From the NCBI GenBank assembly GCA_959347315.1, contig OY365807.1:31230786-31294785 (forward strand): a stretch of DNA of 64,000 bases. Reading direction: 5' to 3'. This DNA comes from Bimastos eiseni (Eukaryota; Annelida; Clitellata; Crassiclitellata; Lumbricidae). This document shows, in pieces, positions 1-10,561 of this stretch. Both the position numbers and the translations under genes were made by a program. Below the pieces are notes generated by a model. The model saw nothing but the letters and a program-made list of their open reading frames with translations, did no database searches and had not been told where the DNA came from. Each line of letters opens with the position of its first letter. The stretch's first letter is position 1.

Positions 1-130
1 GGGATTTGCAGTTGGCCCAACAGAGTTGGCCCAACAGTTGGCCCAATTGGCGCGCATTGGCTGACTGGGCCAATAATTGGCGCGAAATTGGTTGACCCAG
101 AGTCGAAAAGTTGGCTGGCTCGGGCAAATC
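1..130. repeat. GTTGGCCCAA-type short tandem repeats
   Basis: The first 100 bases repeat variants of AGTTGGCCCAA and ATTGGCGCG several times before the TATA-like motif at 133. Nothing coding is seen. This may be the U3-like part of an LTR or the edge of a minisatellite. Confidence 0.4.
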
Positions 131-165
131 TGTATAAACAGCGGAGCCCAAATCAGATTCAGTGC
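131..165 (+). promoter_or_regulatory. TATA box plus initiator-like core promoter, possibly of an LTR
   Basis: TATAAA lies at 133-138 and a TTCAGT initiator-like motif at 158-163, about 25 bases downstream, which is normal core-promoter spacing. The region after it is rich in GGAGCAGTCAGCAGAGG-like repeats. A very similar TATAAACA to TTCAGT arrangement occurs at 22012-22048, which suggests a shared retroelement LTR or promoter family. No partner LTR was found in the window, so the call is tentative. Confidence 0.3.
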
Positions 166-359
166 GATTCGGACGCAGCAAGAAGTTCGAGAACAGAGTC
201 ATCATAGAGAGAGCAGTCCGGAGCAGTCAGCAGAGGAAACCGTCGCAGAGAGCCATCGAACGAGTCAGTCCGGAGCAGTTGAGAGCAGAGCCGTCCAGAG
301 TCAGTCGGAAGCAGTCAGCAGAGGTAACCGTGAGAGTGCAGTTCAGCCGAAGGAGCAGG

Positions 360-840
360 GGCGTCGTTGGCCGCTGCTCTGCCTGCCTCTTCCGTCACAG
401 AAGTTCGTCTGTCGTCGGTCGTCGTCGTCGTTGCCAGCGACTGGGTGTCGTTGGCCGCTGCTCTGCCTGCCTCTCCCGTCACAGACGTATGTCGTCTATC
501 GTCGTTGTCGTCATCGTCATCGTCGTCGCCACACCAGGGGTGTCGACCGCTACCCTCATCTGTCGTTGGGCCTTCGTCGTGGTCGCTAGTTGACTGTATG
601 TCGCAAGCGTAGCTGACGTCGTCGTCGTCGACGTCGTCATCGTCGTCGCCACACAAGGGTGTTGGCCGCCGCCCTCGTCTGTCGTTGGGCCTTCGTCGTG
701 GTCGCCAGTGGACTGCGTATCGCTGGCGCATCTGTCGTCATTGTCGTCGCCACACCAGGGGTGTTGGCCGTTGTAGTCGAGCATTCTTTGTGGTCGTCAG
801 TTGTCTGCGTGACACTGGCGTGGTCTTAATCGTCGTTTTA
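360..840. repeat. GTC-rich imperfect tandem repeats
   Basis: GTCGTCGTC-rich DNA is built of imperfect longer units. TTGGCCGCTGCTCTGCCTGC occurs twice, about 82 bases apart (near 366 and 448). A second unit, CGTCGTCGCCACACCAGGGG with GTCGTTGGGCCTTCGTCGTG, recurs near 530, 650 and 745, about 100-120 bases apart. Apparent open frames here are low-complexity (Asp, Arg and Val runs) and are not credible genes. Confidence 0.7.
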
Positions 841-1330
841 CTATTACTGATTACTATGTGACTCTATGTCTACTTAGTACTTAGTCTATCTATGGTAGAA
901 GCCATTTAAAATTCTTGTGTAGAAGCCATGCAGCTTGTATTACTATTAAGAAGCTTGTATTGAGCGCTTCCGGTATTAACGGGTACTCGAGCACCCACTA
1001 GGCTACTCGACCGGGTACTCGACTCCAAAACTACTCGATAGTGGCAGCCCTACTCATCACCGTAATTTTCTTCCGTTGAAAATTGATCTTGATTCTGTAC
1101 GCATGTGAGGGGATGATCTATATCTGAGGTGCATCGCTTGTTGCAGTCTAATCGCCAAAGTCTGTTATGTCTAACTCAAAGATTAAGCACTGTGAGGAAA
1201 ATGTTATGTGAGGAAAGAGAAGGGTAAGTCTGGGATGTCAATACCCTAAAGTTGACTACGGCCTCCCAACCAAATGGGCTGCGTTTGAGAGATGTTTAAG
1301 AGGAGCCGATTGGAGGCCATCCAAGACTCA
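841..1330. other. Noncoding interval with TACTCGA repeats
   Basis: A short cluster of ACTCGA-containing words lies at 985-1050 (CTACTCGACCGGGTACTCGA). No coding or RNA feature is recognised in the remainder. Confidence 0.4.
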
Positions 1331-1334
1331 CCTA

Positions 1335-1720
1335 ACCCATCTGACTTACAGCAGCCACCGCATCTGATGAGCGCATCTGAATTTAAATATGTAAATAGTT
1401 GATGCAAACGCCCCTAATACGCCAACAAGGGACAAATAGCAGTGTGGAGAAGGTATAGCGAATGCCCTAAAACAGAACCGTGAGGCACCCCAGAGGGGCA
1501 TTGTCCCAAAGAGACCTAAACGAGCCAAGGACCGCACAGTTAGAACGGTCCGATACGAAAGACCTAAGTAATTCAAATGGCTGGTCTACCAGGCCGAATG
1601 AGGTGCAGAGGTGCTGCATGAGAATGGAGTGGTCATCTGCGTCAAAGATAGAGCTTACCTTACATCAAAGAGAACGAGGAGCGTTACCTGACCACGGCCA
1701 ATTGCCCCATTGAGCTCTGA
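1335..1720 (-). pseudogene. Non-LTR retrotransposon reverse transcriptase fragment (CR1/L2-like palm)
   Basis: Read on the minus strand, the segment carries the reverse transcriptase palm signature GVPHGSVLG, a match to the usual GVPQGSVLGP motif of CR1/L2-type elements, followed by a hydrophobic stretch. Upstream in the same direction is a DDHSILMQHL-type segment typical of the motif preceding it in these polymerases. The pieces lie in different frames and stops interrupt them, so this is a dead fragment of ORF2. No endonuclease domain or 3' tail is attached. Confidence 0.7.
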
Positions 1721-3135
1721 CAATTGTCGAAGCAAGAGATCTCCATGGAGTGATTCCTACTGCTGCGACGGAATCAATTCATTTACATCACGGTAAGTTA
1801 TCAAGTAATTGGTTTGTATTTTTTATATAAAGGTAACATTAGCAATAGGGCGATAGTGTCATGGATCACTCTGGTCAATAGGTCTGCTATCGTGCTTCAA
1901 AATCTAGTAGAAGAATTTCTGTGAGAAGGGTAGGGCGAACGGTGTTACTTAGGTAGTTACCAAGGGGTACAATGTGTATAGCGCATTCCGCCGATGCTGC
2001 GAAAACGCAACATCAAAATTTCGCCAATCGTGGTATCAGCATACAATGAGATACAATTTTACTAAACAAGGAATATTAAATACTCACATTAGTACTCCAA
2101 TTTGACGCAGTCGCTCTGGCAAATATAACGTCTTACGAAATAAAAAAATTTGAACAAAACCACTAGCCAGACACGAAAAACCACAAATTTTTCGCTGCAC
2201 ATAAAAAAATGGCAGACAACAGCAAAGTGTATATATTTGCCACCAGCAGATGTAGTAAACACCAAGTAAGAAGGAAGAAATGAATATGTGTGAATTTATC
2301 TTGTCTGAATTTTTTTCCAAATGTTTAAACGGCAAGTTGCGTTCTCGTAACGTTGGCGGTAACTGGGTTAATTACATTTCTTTTACTTTTGCTTGTCTGT
2401 TTACTACACATTCAGTTGCATGAGTGATAGTTTGCGAACGAGAAGAGCAATGTGGCACGCGTAATATTGACTCAGAAATAACAACTAAATAGTGTGAAGT
2501 AGGTTTTATACATTGTAGTTAGGAGCTTCAAGAAAGCGCTTTATGTTGCAATGGGATTCCTTGATTGCATAGGTGACGAATACGCCAACTAGTGAATCAG
2601 ATTACATCGAATGCCGCCTGCTGTTGACGTGTGCGCTATGCAGGTGAAATGAAATCCTGTGCGTATGACATAATTATTATGTGAATAAGCTACTTGTTAC
2701 GTATTAAATCTCAATTCAGAGCAGTAGCGTCACTAGTAGTGTGCGGAGGTGTGGACCGCACCGGGTGACACCGCTCATACGATGACATCAAAATGACATA
2801 ATGTGTTTCAGCAGAATTTAAGCAGATATTCATTAATTTTATATTTTATATTTGAAGTAACACATGTAACACATGAAGTAACACATGACTAAATATGTCT
2901 ATGATATGTATATGATTATGCTCCAAAATATAACATGATCATATAACATATATCATATGCATACATACATATATATATATATTATGTAGGCCTATATGAT
3001 TATGATAGTATATCAATTTACCTAATGCTCAAACTCTGCGATAATATGAACCTATAGGCCTACTTTTTTCACTTTGTAATGTGTAGTTATTATTACCCAG
3101 CAATATGCGCCTTTCTTTCACAAGTTGATTTGTAT
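1721..3135. other. Noncoding interval, no gene recognised
   Basis: AT-rich DNA with a TA/CATA-rich patch at about 2940-2985. Short open frames here have no recognisable domains. A TGAAGTAACACATG repeat occurs twice at 2850-2890. Confidence 0.4.
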
Positions 3136-3139
3136 CGTT

Positions 3140-3215
3140 GTGTTGGGCTGAGGGAGCCCCGAGTAGACTTCCCAAGGGGCGCTATATAAGTGTTTAAATG
3201 ATTGAATGAATATAT
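3140..3215 (+). mobile_element. CR1/L2-type non-LTR 3' tail
   Basis: The sequence contains GGGCGCTATATAAGT followed by ATGATTGAATGAAT, the conserved 3' end plus short ATGAA-type tail of L2/CR1 retroelements. The same GCGCTATATAAAT-type core recurs at 14385, 27035, 37100 and 51722 in this window. No open reading frame of the element is attached here. Confidence 0.55.
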
Positions 3216-3800
3216 ATTGCAGCGTGGCTTCGCCTGGGATTGAATTTTGAATACAGCGGATGCGCAGTTCGCCTCTGAAATTCGAACGATCGTGGGTGTG
3301 TCATTAGGCCAGTGCTCCCAGCGAAGTCTTGGTCAAATAAATGGCGCATTTTCAAAATTAATGTCAGTAAAATTATTTTGAGTACGTCCTAATATTTCGT
3401 TGTCAACTTGTACCACATGCATAGATGATGAACGTTACTTCCCCATGCTCGTCTATATGGAGGCATTTGCAATATGTGCAAATGAGAAATGACTGGCGAC
3501 TTTCAGCAGGCATTTCCACACAGGCCTATTATAAATGACTTCTTATAGACAAGAAGGTGAAGGGGCTACATTTTGGGTTCGCGAACCCCCTATTTTTTCT
3601 CGGCTGCTAAAAAGTATTCGTGCAAAATTTGGGAGCAATCGGCCGAGTTTATCAAAAGTTTTCGTGCAACATAGCCTATACATAGTTACTTATATACTTT
3701 GCTTCTCTATTATTTATAGATCTGTGTGAATTGTGTAATTCGAAGCTAAATAGCATAGAACTATAGTAAATTGTGAGCTGAAAATAGTCACGTTAACCTA
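3216..3800. other. Noncoding interval, no gene recognised
   Basis: No domain, RNA gene or repeat structure is recognised. It leads into the degraded gene that starts near 3808. Confidence 0.35.
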
Positions 3801-3807
3801 TAGAAAT

Positions 3808-4690
3808 TTGCAGAGGATATCTTTTCATATTTTCATATTGTCAGAACGTTTCTTTCGTGAGCCATTCCGTTCTATAGGGATAGAAAGAATGAATGCATTA
3901 GCAAAAACAATTCAATGGAACTTAACAGAAACATATGGAGAGAAGAAGTTTTTTTTGTGTTCGGTTCGTTACACATTGAACAAGACATAGACAAGGCTTT
4001 TCTTAAATACTTAGATAAGAGTGGATGGACAGAAGCTTTGGTCAAAGCAAATGTTGCTACATCAGGAGTTGCAGAATCTTACATTAGAGTGTCTAACATC
4101 GCAAAGACGAGACTGGTACATCAGATTACAGCGTTGGCCTTGTATCAGCTCATGCTTATAACGAAGAAGTTGATACTGCGGTGGATGGAGCAGTCGACTT
4201 CGATGGTTGGCGAGCTAGTAAAGCAACAGAGGTGCTGATGTTCAAATACTGGAGTACATGTATTGACCTTGAACTGCTTATGCTCCTGTTTGTGAGGTCA
4301 CGCAGAACAGCAAACTATGTATGAGCTGTATGTTGAATCACTGAGGCTGTTGATTCCATGGTTTTTCGCCCTCGATTTACACAGTTACGCCAGATGACCT
4401 CCAGTCTATCTTCGAGATCTCATTCAGCTTCCGCAAATCAACCCAGACATCCACGTAGCTTCGAACAGGGCATATTTATGGTGAACAAGACCAACAGACC
4501 TTTCTCATCAATTGGAATTGACCATGCAGGCCCATGAGCAAAATAACGCTGCGGTCAAGAGAGAAGGAGGCGCAGTTGGCATTCTGCTCAAGCCAACAGC
4601 TCTTCGCAGATGGATGCTGGCGGGTCCAGAAACGTGTGACTTCTCTCTGTCTGACTCTGACTTCTCCGTCTCTTAGCTCCAAATTTTCTT
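3808..4690 (+). pseudogene. Degraded member of an uncharacterised transposon-associated protein family
   Basis: Broken frames on the plus strand carry ordered blocks. The first is an N-terminal MNALAKTIQ region. A block around GSLHIEQD and SGWTEALVKANVATSG follows (about 3965-4070), with a VHQITALALYQLM helix. Downstream, in other frames, come a LHSYAR/LRDLIQLP segment and then an AHEQNN segment followed by ALRRWMLAGPE (about 4520-4630). I recall this block order from repeated uncharacterised proteins in invertebrate and fish genomes, but no function is known to me. Stops and frame changes near 4238, 4350 and 4490 make it non-functional. Confidence 0.5.
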
Positions 4691-5050
4691 CCCTTATTTT
4701 AACGTACCAGAAACGACTGCATTAATTAACCATATGCCTGCATATAATTAGGATCTATATTTAGCAAATACATCGTATTTCAAGCTCTATTGTTTGGTTG
4801 AACATTCTTGCCCGTCGAGAGCAAAGTGGGGGCCAGGTACAACTTATATTTTTGTATGAAGTATGAATGAAAGACTGATTGACAGTATACTGTAATACAA
4901 CGTAGGCCTATTAGAAAATGTTGCAAAATTATAAACACTACACTTACATCATACATGATACATCACTCACTCCGCCAAAGTTGTTATCGATTCATCATCA
5001 TTCCTCACTGTAAGTCCAGTTGGATGACAATAAATATTTTCATAATTTTT
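4691..5050. other. AT-rich noncoding interval
   Basis: No gene or structured repeat is recognised. It ends at the start of the first hAT-fragment copy. Confidence 0.35.
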
Positions 5051-5054
5051 TTTC

Positions 5055-5627
5055 TTTGTAATTCCTAATTTTAAGAAAAAAAGTTAACTGAAAAAGTGAA
5101 TGCCTACAAACATCCACAAACTGCAGTTGTTCAAACAGTTTTACTTGTAAAGTCTGCAAGGGATGAGTTCAGAGGTGGAATATTATTTTTATCCGATTCT
5201 TGATTCCGTAGTAACAGGACTGAAAAAACATTTTGTTGCAGTGTCAAGTCTTTATAACAAATTTGAATTGTTTTGGAAGTTTCTCCAAGACGATTATGGC
5301 TGCAGGGTCAAATGTGAAAACTTCTGTGAAGTTACTCTGCCGATATTTGCAAGGATTTAATAGGCGAGGTTGGCTCATTAAAACGAATTTATCAAGTAAA
5401 TATTGGCTCAAAAATTAGTTAGCATTTTCAGTTGTTGAATAAACTGCATGAAATTTCGCTACATTTTCTTCGCCCCAATTTAATTGTTGCCATGAGGATT
5501 TTGTGTTGTCTTCCAGCTTCCGCTGCAAGTGCAGAGAGAACATTCAGTGTGCTAAAACTATCAGCGGGCAGCAATGAGTCAAAACAGAGTCAATGGGTTG
5601 GCGGTTCTAGGCTGTTTCATATAATAC
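5055..5627 (+). pseudogene. hAT-family transposase C-terminal fragment, copy 1
   Basis: The segment encodes EYYFYPILDSVVTGLKKHF, typical of the region before the dimerisation domain in ZMYM1-like hAT transposases. At 5460-5560 it encodes LRPNLIVAMRILCCLPASA and then SAERTFSVLK, the hAT C-terminal dimerisation signature (LPxSxASAERxFSxLK). Frames change several times and stops occur, so it is inactive. Bases 5055-5303 are duplicated at 6881-7125. The fragment ends abruptly at 5627, where inverted Polinton-like sequence begins. Confidence 0.75.
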
Positions 5628-6856
5628 TTCTTTTCTCCATCAGAAATGAGTAATAAGTCTACACTGATATTGCTCTCGTGCTTCGATAGATATAGTGGGA
5701 ATAGGCAAACATCTTTCTCATGACCAAAACATTAATACTAATATCATTTTTACTCTCAAACTTACTTATCACGTTAGCATCCGCTGCGACTGGGAATTCG
5801 ATGCCAGACCAATTAAGTTTCTTAGACTGTATTTTTAATTCTTTCGTGATTCTTTCTGAATCTTTCTCAACAGGATTTAAGGCTCTCGTTACACACCACT
5901 TGAAACATTCTTCGCCTTCGTTCTTCATATTAATAATAGCCTTTTTACCCGTTAGACATATCGGCAGTGAAATGTAAGAACTGCCCTTCAACGGTTTATA
6001 AACAACAGTGTTGATATCTAATTTTTGAACCGCGCTAAGTCTCCAGTTACTACCACGCATCTGGAAGGCTGCCATTGATTCAAGATTTTATCTTTCGCAT
6101 TGTTATAAATTTCGATCGTATCAGTAGAGTCTAGAACCACTTCAGTTCTCGAAACGAATGGTATATCATCAGAATCATCTTGACCGGATTTCAGATCGAC
6201 ACGTTCCATTGTGCAGGTAAGGATAAAATTAACCTTAGTCTGTCGTTTCTTAGTCAACAGGTCTACCGCCTGTGTTTGTACGGCATCAAGAAAAGATGTG
6301 GCGTCGATTCCGTTTGCTCCATCGACCGTGTATTGCTCGTGAAGCCCTTGATAGCTGAAGCCGTCTCTCTTATTTTGCGTGTTTTCGTAAGAATTTTACC
6401 GAATGTAGAATTCACCTTGGCTTTCAGTGCTTGTATCTTCTCATTCACCTTTCTCTTTGGTTCTTTAAGTATTTACCCTTCAATCCACTTTGCGAATGCA
6501 TTAATCGCTGATTTAGTCTTAACGAATATTTTTCGTGCTGTCGTACCTGGTATGGGAACGAGTGTTGGGATTCCAATGTCGAGAACGCATGCGTCCATCA
6601 AACTAGCATTGGATGAGATTGGAGCAAAGTGTGAGGGAATGAAAGTTTGTGGCACGTGAGCTTCAATTTTACTAATCAAATCTGCTTTACGCAGTCTCGT
6701 ATAACCAACCATACCTTTATGTTTCGCAATTTTTCTTAGTTCAATAACAGTCTGCTTCGAGTATTCCATTTCATATTGTGTAGACATTTCTTTAAGCTGT
6801 GCAGAAATATTTTCTTTCATTTTATATATATGAGAATATTTTTTTCTGATATTCAA
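5628..6856 (-). pseudogene. Inverted 5' part of a Polinton-type DNA polymerase B gene
   Basis: Read on the minus strand from 6856, the segment starts with a small basic region resembling a SAP/Rho-N-like DNA-binding fold (around ELRKIAKHKGM, about 6740), followed by a Pro-rich linker and a Lys-rich helix (about 6448-6380). Further on is a block containing FKWCVTRAL and KKLNWSGIEFP (about 5950-5800), which I recognise as the N-terminal region of large polymerase B proteins in invertebrate genomes. Frameshifts separate the blocks near 6470, 6260 and 6070. The last 65 to 70 bases match, inverted, the start of the forward half at 8098. Confidence 0.7.
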
Positions 6857-6880
6857 TTTTTCAAATTTTGTTTGTTTGTT

Positions 6881-7125
6881 TGTAATTCCTAATTTTAAGA
6901 AAGAAAGCTAACTGAAAAAATGAATGGCTACAAACATCCACAAACTGCAGTTGTTCAAACAGTTTTATTTGTAAAGCCTGCAAGGGATGAGTTCAGAGAT
7001 GGAATATTATTTTTATCCGATTCTTGATTCCGTAGTAACAGGACTGAATAAACGTTTTGTTGCAGTGTCAAGTCTTTGCAACAAATTTGAATTGTGTTTA
7101 AGTTTCTCCAAGAAGATTATGGCTG
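6881..7125 (+). repeat. hAT transposase fragment, copy 2 (direct repeat of 5055-5303)
   Basis: This is a near-copy of 5055-5303 with scattered substitutions, including the EYYFYPILDSVVTGL-coding stretch. It lies immediately beyond the inverted polymerase segment, so the two hAT copies bracket that segment in direct orientation. Confidence 0.8.
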
Positions 7126-7580
7126 AGAAAGTTAGAGATGACGTCAGTGGTAATGGAATAAGCAGACAAGGGTAAGATTATAGAATAAAGGAATTTGAGG
7201 AAGAAAAAGTTGTGTAGGCCTACCCAATGCACCCTCACCCTCGTAATTATTGCGCAGTTAAGGCAATGATGCAATGTTCTCAGGCCCACTGAGAGGGGAA
7301 AGGGGGGACAAATAACCCGGGCATCCCCCGAACAAAATAAATAAATAAGGGGCCCCACCCTTTGATTATTTGTATACCTTTCCTGTAATTATTAGCAAAT
7401 TTATTATCAAATCATATTTTGTTTTATTAACCAGATACTTCAATATTCTCAATTAATTCATAAGGGGGCCTTTCTTGTAAAAGAATTAATAAGCCTAACT
7501 GAATCAAAATTTAAAGTTTATGCAAACTCCGCTTCAATGGCCAATGTCGCCAATCCTGTAAGTTTTCTTTGACGGATGAT
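7126..7580. other. Noncoding interval between transposon fragments
   Basis: No domain or structured repeat was recognised. A short GGGG-rich stretch lies at 7275-7310. Confidence 0.35.
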
Positions 7581-7840
7581 CTATTTCGTCACTCCCTGGA
7601 GAAACACCGCCGTCTTCTTCAGAATGTCCTTGTTCACACCATTCGTGAAGGTCCATAGACTAGGATGATTGCATTGAAAGAGCGACTGAAGGCCACAGTG
7701 CCACCGTTCAACAGAGTTTCTTGTCCTGGCGATGCCATCGATGGTTCCGGCGTCCTGGTTCCACATATCAACTGGAAAAAGCGTAGGCCCATAAACTTCA
7801 CCTCTTCCTCTCAGACGCCGGCCACGAATATACATGTAGG
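7581..7840 (-). pseudogene. MULE-type transposase C-terminal fragment
   Basis: The minus-strand frame contains a GRRLRGRGEVYGPTLFP-type linker, then DMWNQ, and then ARTRNSVERWHCGLQSLF followed by HPSLWTF. The arrangement (T)NSVEGWH, about 12 residues, then HPxxWxF is typical of the end of MULE/FLYWCH-associated transposases in animals. Only this C-terminal piece, about 85 residues, remains and no terminal repeats are attached. It lies between the two parts of the rearranged Polinton-like element. Confidence 0.65.
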
Positions 7841-7935
7841 TAAGGTAATAAAGAAACAATACAGGACAGTTGACAGCAGTAACAATGTTGACAGCCCGAG
7901 CATTGTATATTTCAAAGGCCTACTAATCGTTTCAC

Positions 7936-8087
7936 TATGAATAGGACTGCGATGAATCGGTTCGCGTTGAATGGGAGCTGCTGTGACACTGCGATGAATA
8001 GGACTGCGATGAATAGACCGCGATGAATAGGACTGCGATGAATAGACCGCGATGAACGGGACGCGATGAATCGGATCGCGATGTTTA
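7936..8087. repeat. GCGATGAATAGGACT minisatellite
   Basis: Seven or more imperfect copies of GCGATGAATAGGACT or GCGATGAATAGACC are arranged as a roughly 28-base higher-order unit. The array ends 10 bases before the forward Polinton-like segment, so it may mark the rearrangement junction. Confidence 0.8.
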
Positions 8088-8097
8088 CCTTTTCCCA

Positions 8098-10125
8098 CTG
8101 TATTTATCGAAGCACGAGAGCGATATCAGTGAAGACCTATTACTCATTTCTGATGGAGAAAAGAAGCATTATTGTTGGATAAAGAACTTTAACAGACGGC
8201 GGTTCAAACAGACAACTCCGTTCATTCGATGCACTATTGTAAGCGATGTTTGATAGGATATAGAGAGTTAGATTCGTTCAATAAACGCACAGAGTACTGT
8301 TCCCAACACACCGCTCAAAAGATAGAACTTCCAGAACCAGGAACTATGTTGAGTTTTAAAAATTATAATAAAAAGACGAGAGTCCACTTTGTCGTGTTCG
8401 CTGATTTAGAATCTTTCATAAAACCTATTGACACTTGCCATCCAGATCCCAGCATGCCTTACACCAACAGATATAAAAATACGTCCCAAGTTCCTTCTGC
8501 TATTATAATAAATGTTTTGATGATGACCAATATTCACAAGATCAAGTGACTTTCACAGCGGAGAACGCGAAGATGATGATGTAGCTCGGATATTCATAGA
8601 CACTCTTATAGAAAATATAAAAGATATCTACGATCGATTTAAATTTCCAAAGGATATGATATTTGGAAAGAAAGAACAGGCGTTATACGACTCGGCCACT
8701 GTTTGTCACATATGCAAGGATGAACGGTGTGATGATCGAGTTAGAGACATTGTCACCTTTCCGGTAAATTTAGAGGCGCCGCTCACAAGATTTGTAATTT
8801 AAAATATAAAATTCCCAAGTTTTTCTCGGTATTGTTCCATAATCTATCCGGTTATGACAGTCACCAAGTCGTAAAGAAATTACGAGGTGATGATAACAAA
8901 AAGATTAACTGCATTCCTAGCAACGAAGCAAAGTATATCTCATGTGGCAGAGAGGTCGTAGTCGATAAATTTACAGATAAAGAAAATAAGTTAAAACTCA
9001 TTGAACGAGAATTACGTTTTATCGATAGTTTTAGATTCATGGCATCGAGTCTCAACGCTCTATCGAGGAACCTGAGCAAAGATCAGTGTAAGAATATAGG
9101 CAAGCACTATTCTGGTAATCGGCTTGATCTCTTGCTTAGAAAAGGATTATATCCTTACGATCATGTTGATTCCATCGATCGCCTGAACGTAACAGAACTA
9201 CCACCAAAATCAGCGTTCTATTAAATACTTAACGACTCAGGTATTAGTGACGATGACTATAGCCATGTACAGACGGTATGGAATGAATTCGGATTCAAGG
9301 CGTTGAGAGAACACCACGATTTATATAACGTGACTGATGTTCTCCTGCTTGCTGTGTATTCGAGAATTTTAGAGATGTATGTAGTGAGAACTATGGTCTA
9401 GATCCCGCTTGGTATTATACTTCTCCTGGTCTTGCTTGGGACGCTGCATCAAAGTTGACTGGAGTAGAGTTGGAGTTGTTGAGCGATTATGACATGATAC
9501 TAATGGTTAAGCATGGAATAAGAGGTGGTGTTAGCACCATTTCACATCGTTATGGACAGGCAAACAATAAGTATATGGGAGAAGCATTTAACGACGGCAA
9601 GCCTTCAACATTTATAACCTATTTAGACGCGAACAACTGATACGGAAGGTGTATGAAATTAAGATTGAAGACTTCTACGCTGATATAGCCCCCGACATTA
9701 GATGTAGGTTCGACACTAGCCACTATCCTAAAGACGATCCCTCTGGTATAGAAACTAGCATCAATAAAAAGGTCATTGGCATGTTCAAAGATGAAGCAGC
9801 TGGTAAACAGATCGAAGAGTTTGTAGGTTTAAGATCAAAGTTGTATTCATACAAGATGGCGGGAGTAGACCACAAGAAATGTAAAGGTGTTAAGAAGAAT
9901 GTCGTTAAGAAATCTATCACTCACTCAGACTACAAAGACTGCTTATTCACCAAGAGAGAACAATCGAAAAAGATTAATGTCATTCGATCGCATCTTCACG
10001 ATATCTACACCGAAGAAGTCAACAAGGTAGCCCTCTCAGCAGATGACGACAAACGAGTAATTTTGAAAGACGGAATTCACACTTTAGGATACGGACATTA
10101 TTCTCTAATAAAAAATGAGTGTTAA
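8098..10125 (+). pseudogene. Polinton-type DNA polymerase B, main part, with catalytic region deleted
   Basis: The gene is a protein-primed-type family B polymerase. Visible in order are an FADLES exonuclease I motif (about 8395), an FHNLSGYDSH exonuclease II motif (about 8832), a DVLLLAVYSRI segment (about 9336) fitting exonuclease III, and then the polymerase domain with LAWDAASKLTG and the motif A-like YLDANN (about 9620). The C-terminal block KKVIGMFKDEA plus KCKGVKKNVVKK follows immediately (9760-9910). The several hundred residues normally between motif A and this block, which hold motifs B and C, are absent, so catalysis is impossible. Stops and frameshifts occur near 8549, 8790, 9223, 9390 and 9640. 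Confidence 0.8.
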
Positions 10126-10540
10126 ACTAATCGATGTCGAAGGCGTAACGCTACCAAATATTGTTTTGTCGAACGTAGATCTAATCGAAGCGATGAGGAA
10201 ACTTAATATAAATAATTTCAGAGGAGTATTTCTAAGAGACGAGTTACCGAAGAGGCCAAGAGCGAACGAGCGCGGCATCCTTAATCTGGATGATTCTGAC
10301 GGCAAAGGAACACATTGGACGTGCTGGATCAAGCACGCCAATGATAAGATTTTTTTTACAGCTACGGACTACCTCCTCTTTCTGAATTGATAAACTATCT
10401 ACGTAGACCGCTGTTCTACAACAGCGACCGAATACAACCCAACGGTGAAGTGTTTTACGGTCATTTATGTTTGTATGTATTGAAGAAGACGAGGAACGAT
10501 GAATATAAATTTCAAGAAGTCATAAACGAATTGTATTAAA
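10115..10540 (+). pseudogene. Adenain-like cysteine protease of the Polinton-like element
   Basis: The ORF encodes GILNLDDSDGKGTHWTCW with the catalytic His in THW. After a frameshift near 10365 the downstream frame continues with a FYNSDRIQPNGEV segment and then GHLCLYVLKK, whose Cys fits the catalytic nucleophile of adenovirus-protease-type (C5) enzymes. In Polintons this protease processes capsid proteins. The start at 10115 overlaps the end of the polymerase frame by 11 bases. Length (about 135 residues) is normal for the family, but the frameshift inactivates it. Confidence 0.75.
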
Positions 10541-10561
10541 TAAGTTCGCATATATGAAAAC

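Noticed and set aside
77..784. Long frames on both strands in the first 800 bases
   Set aside because: Low-complexity Arg/Ser or Asp-rich translations of GTC repeats with no start context or domain.
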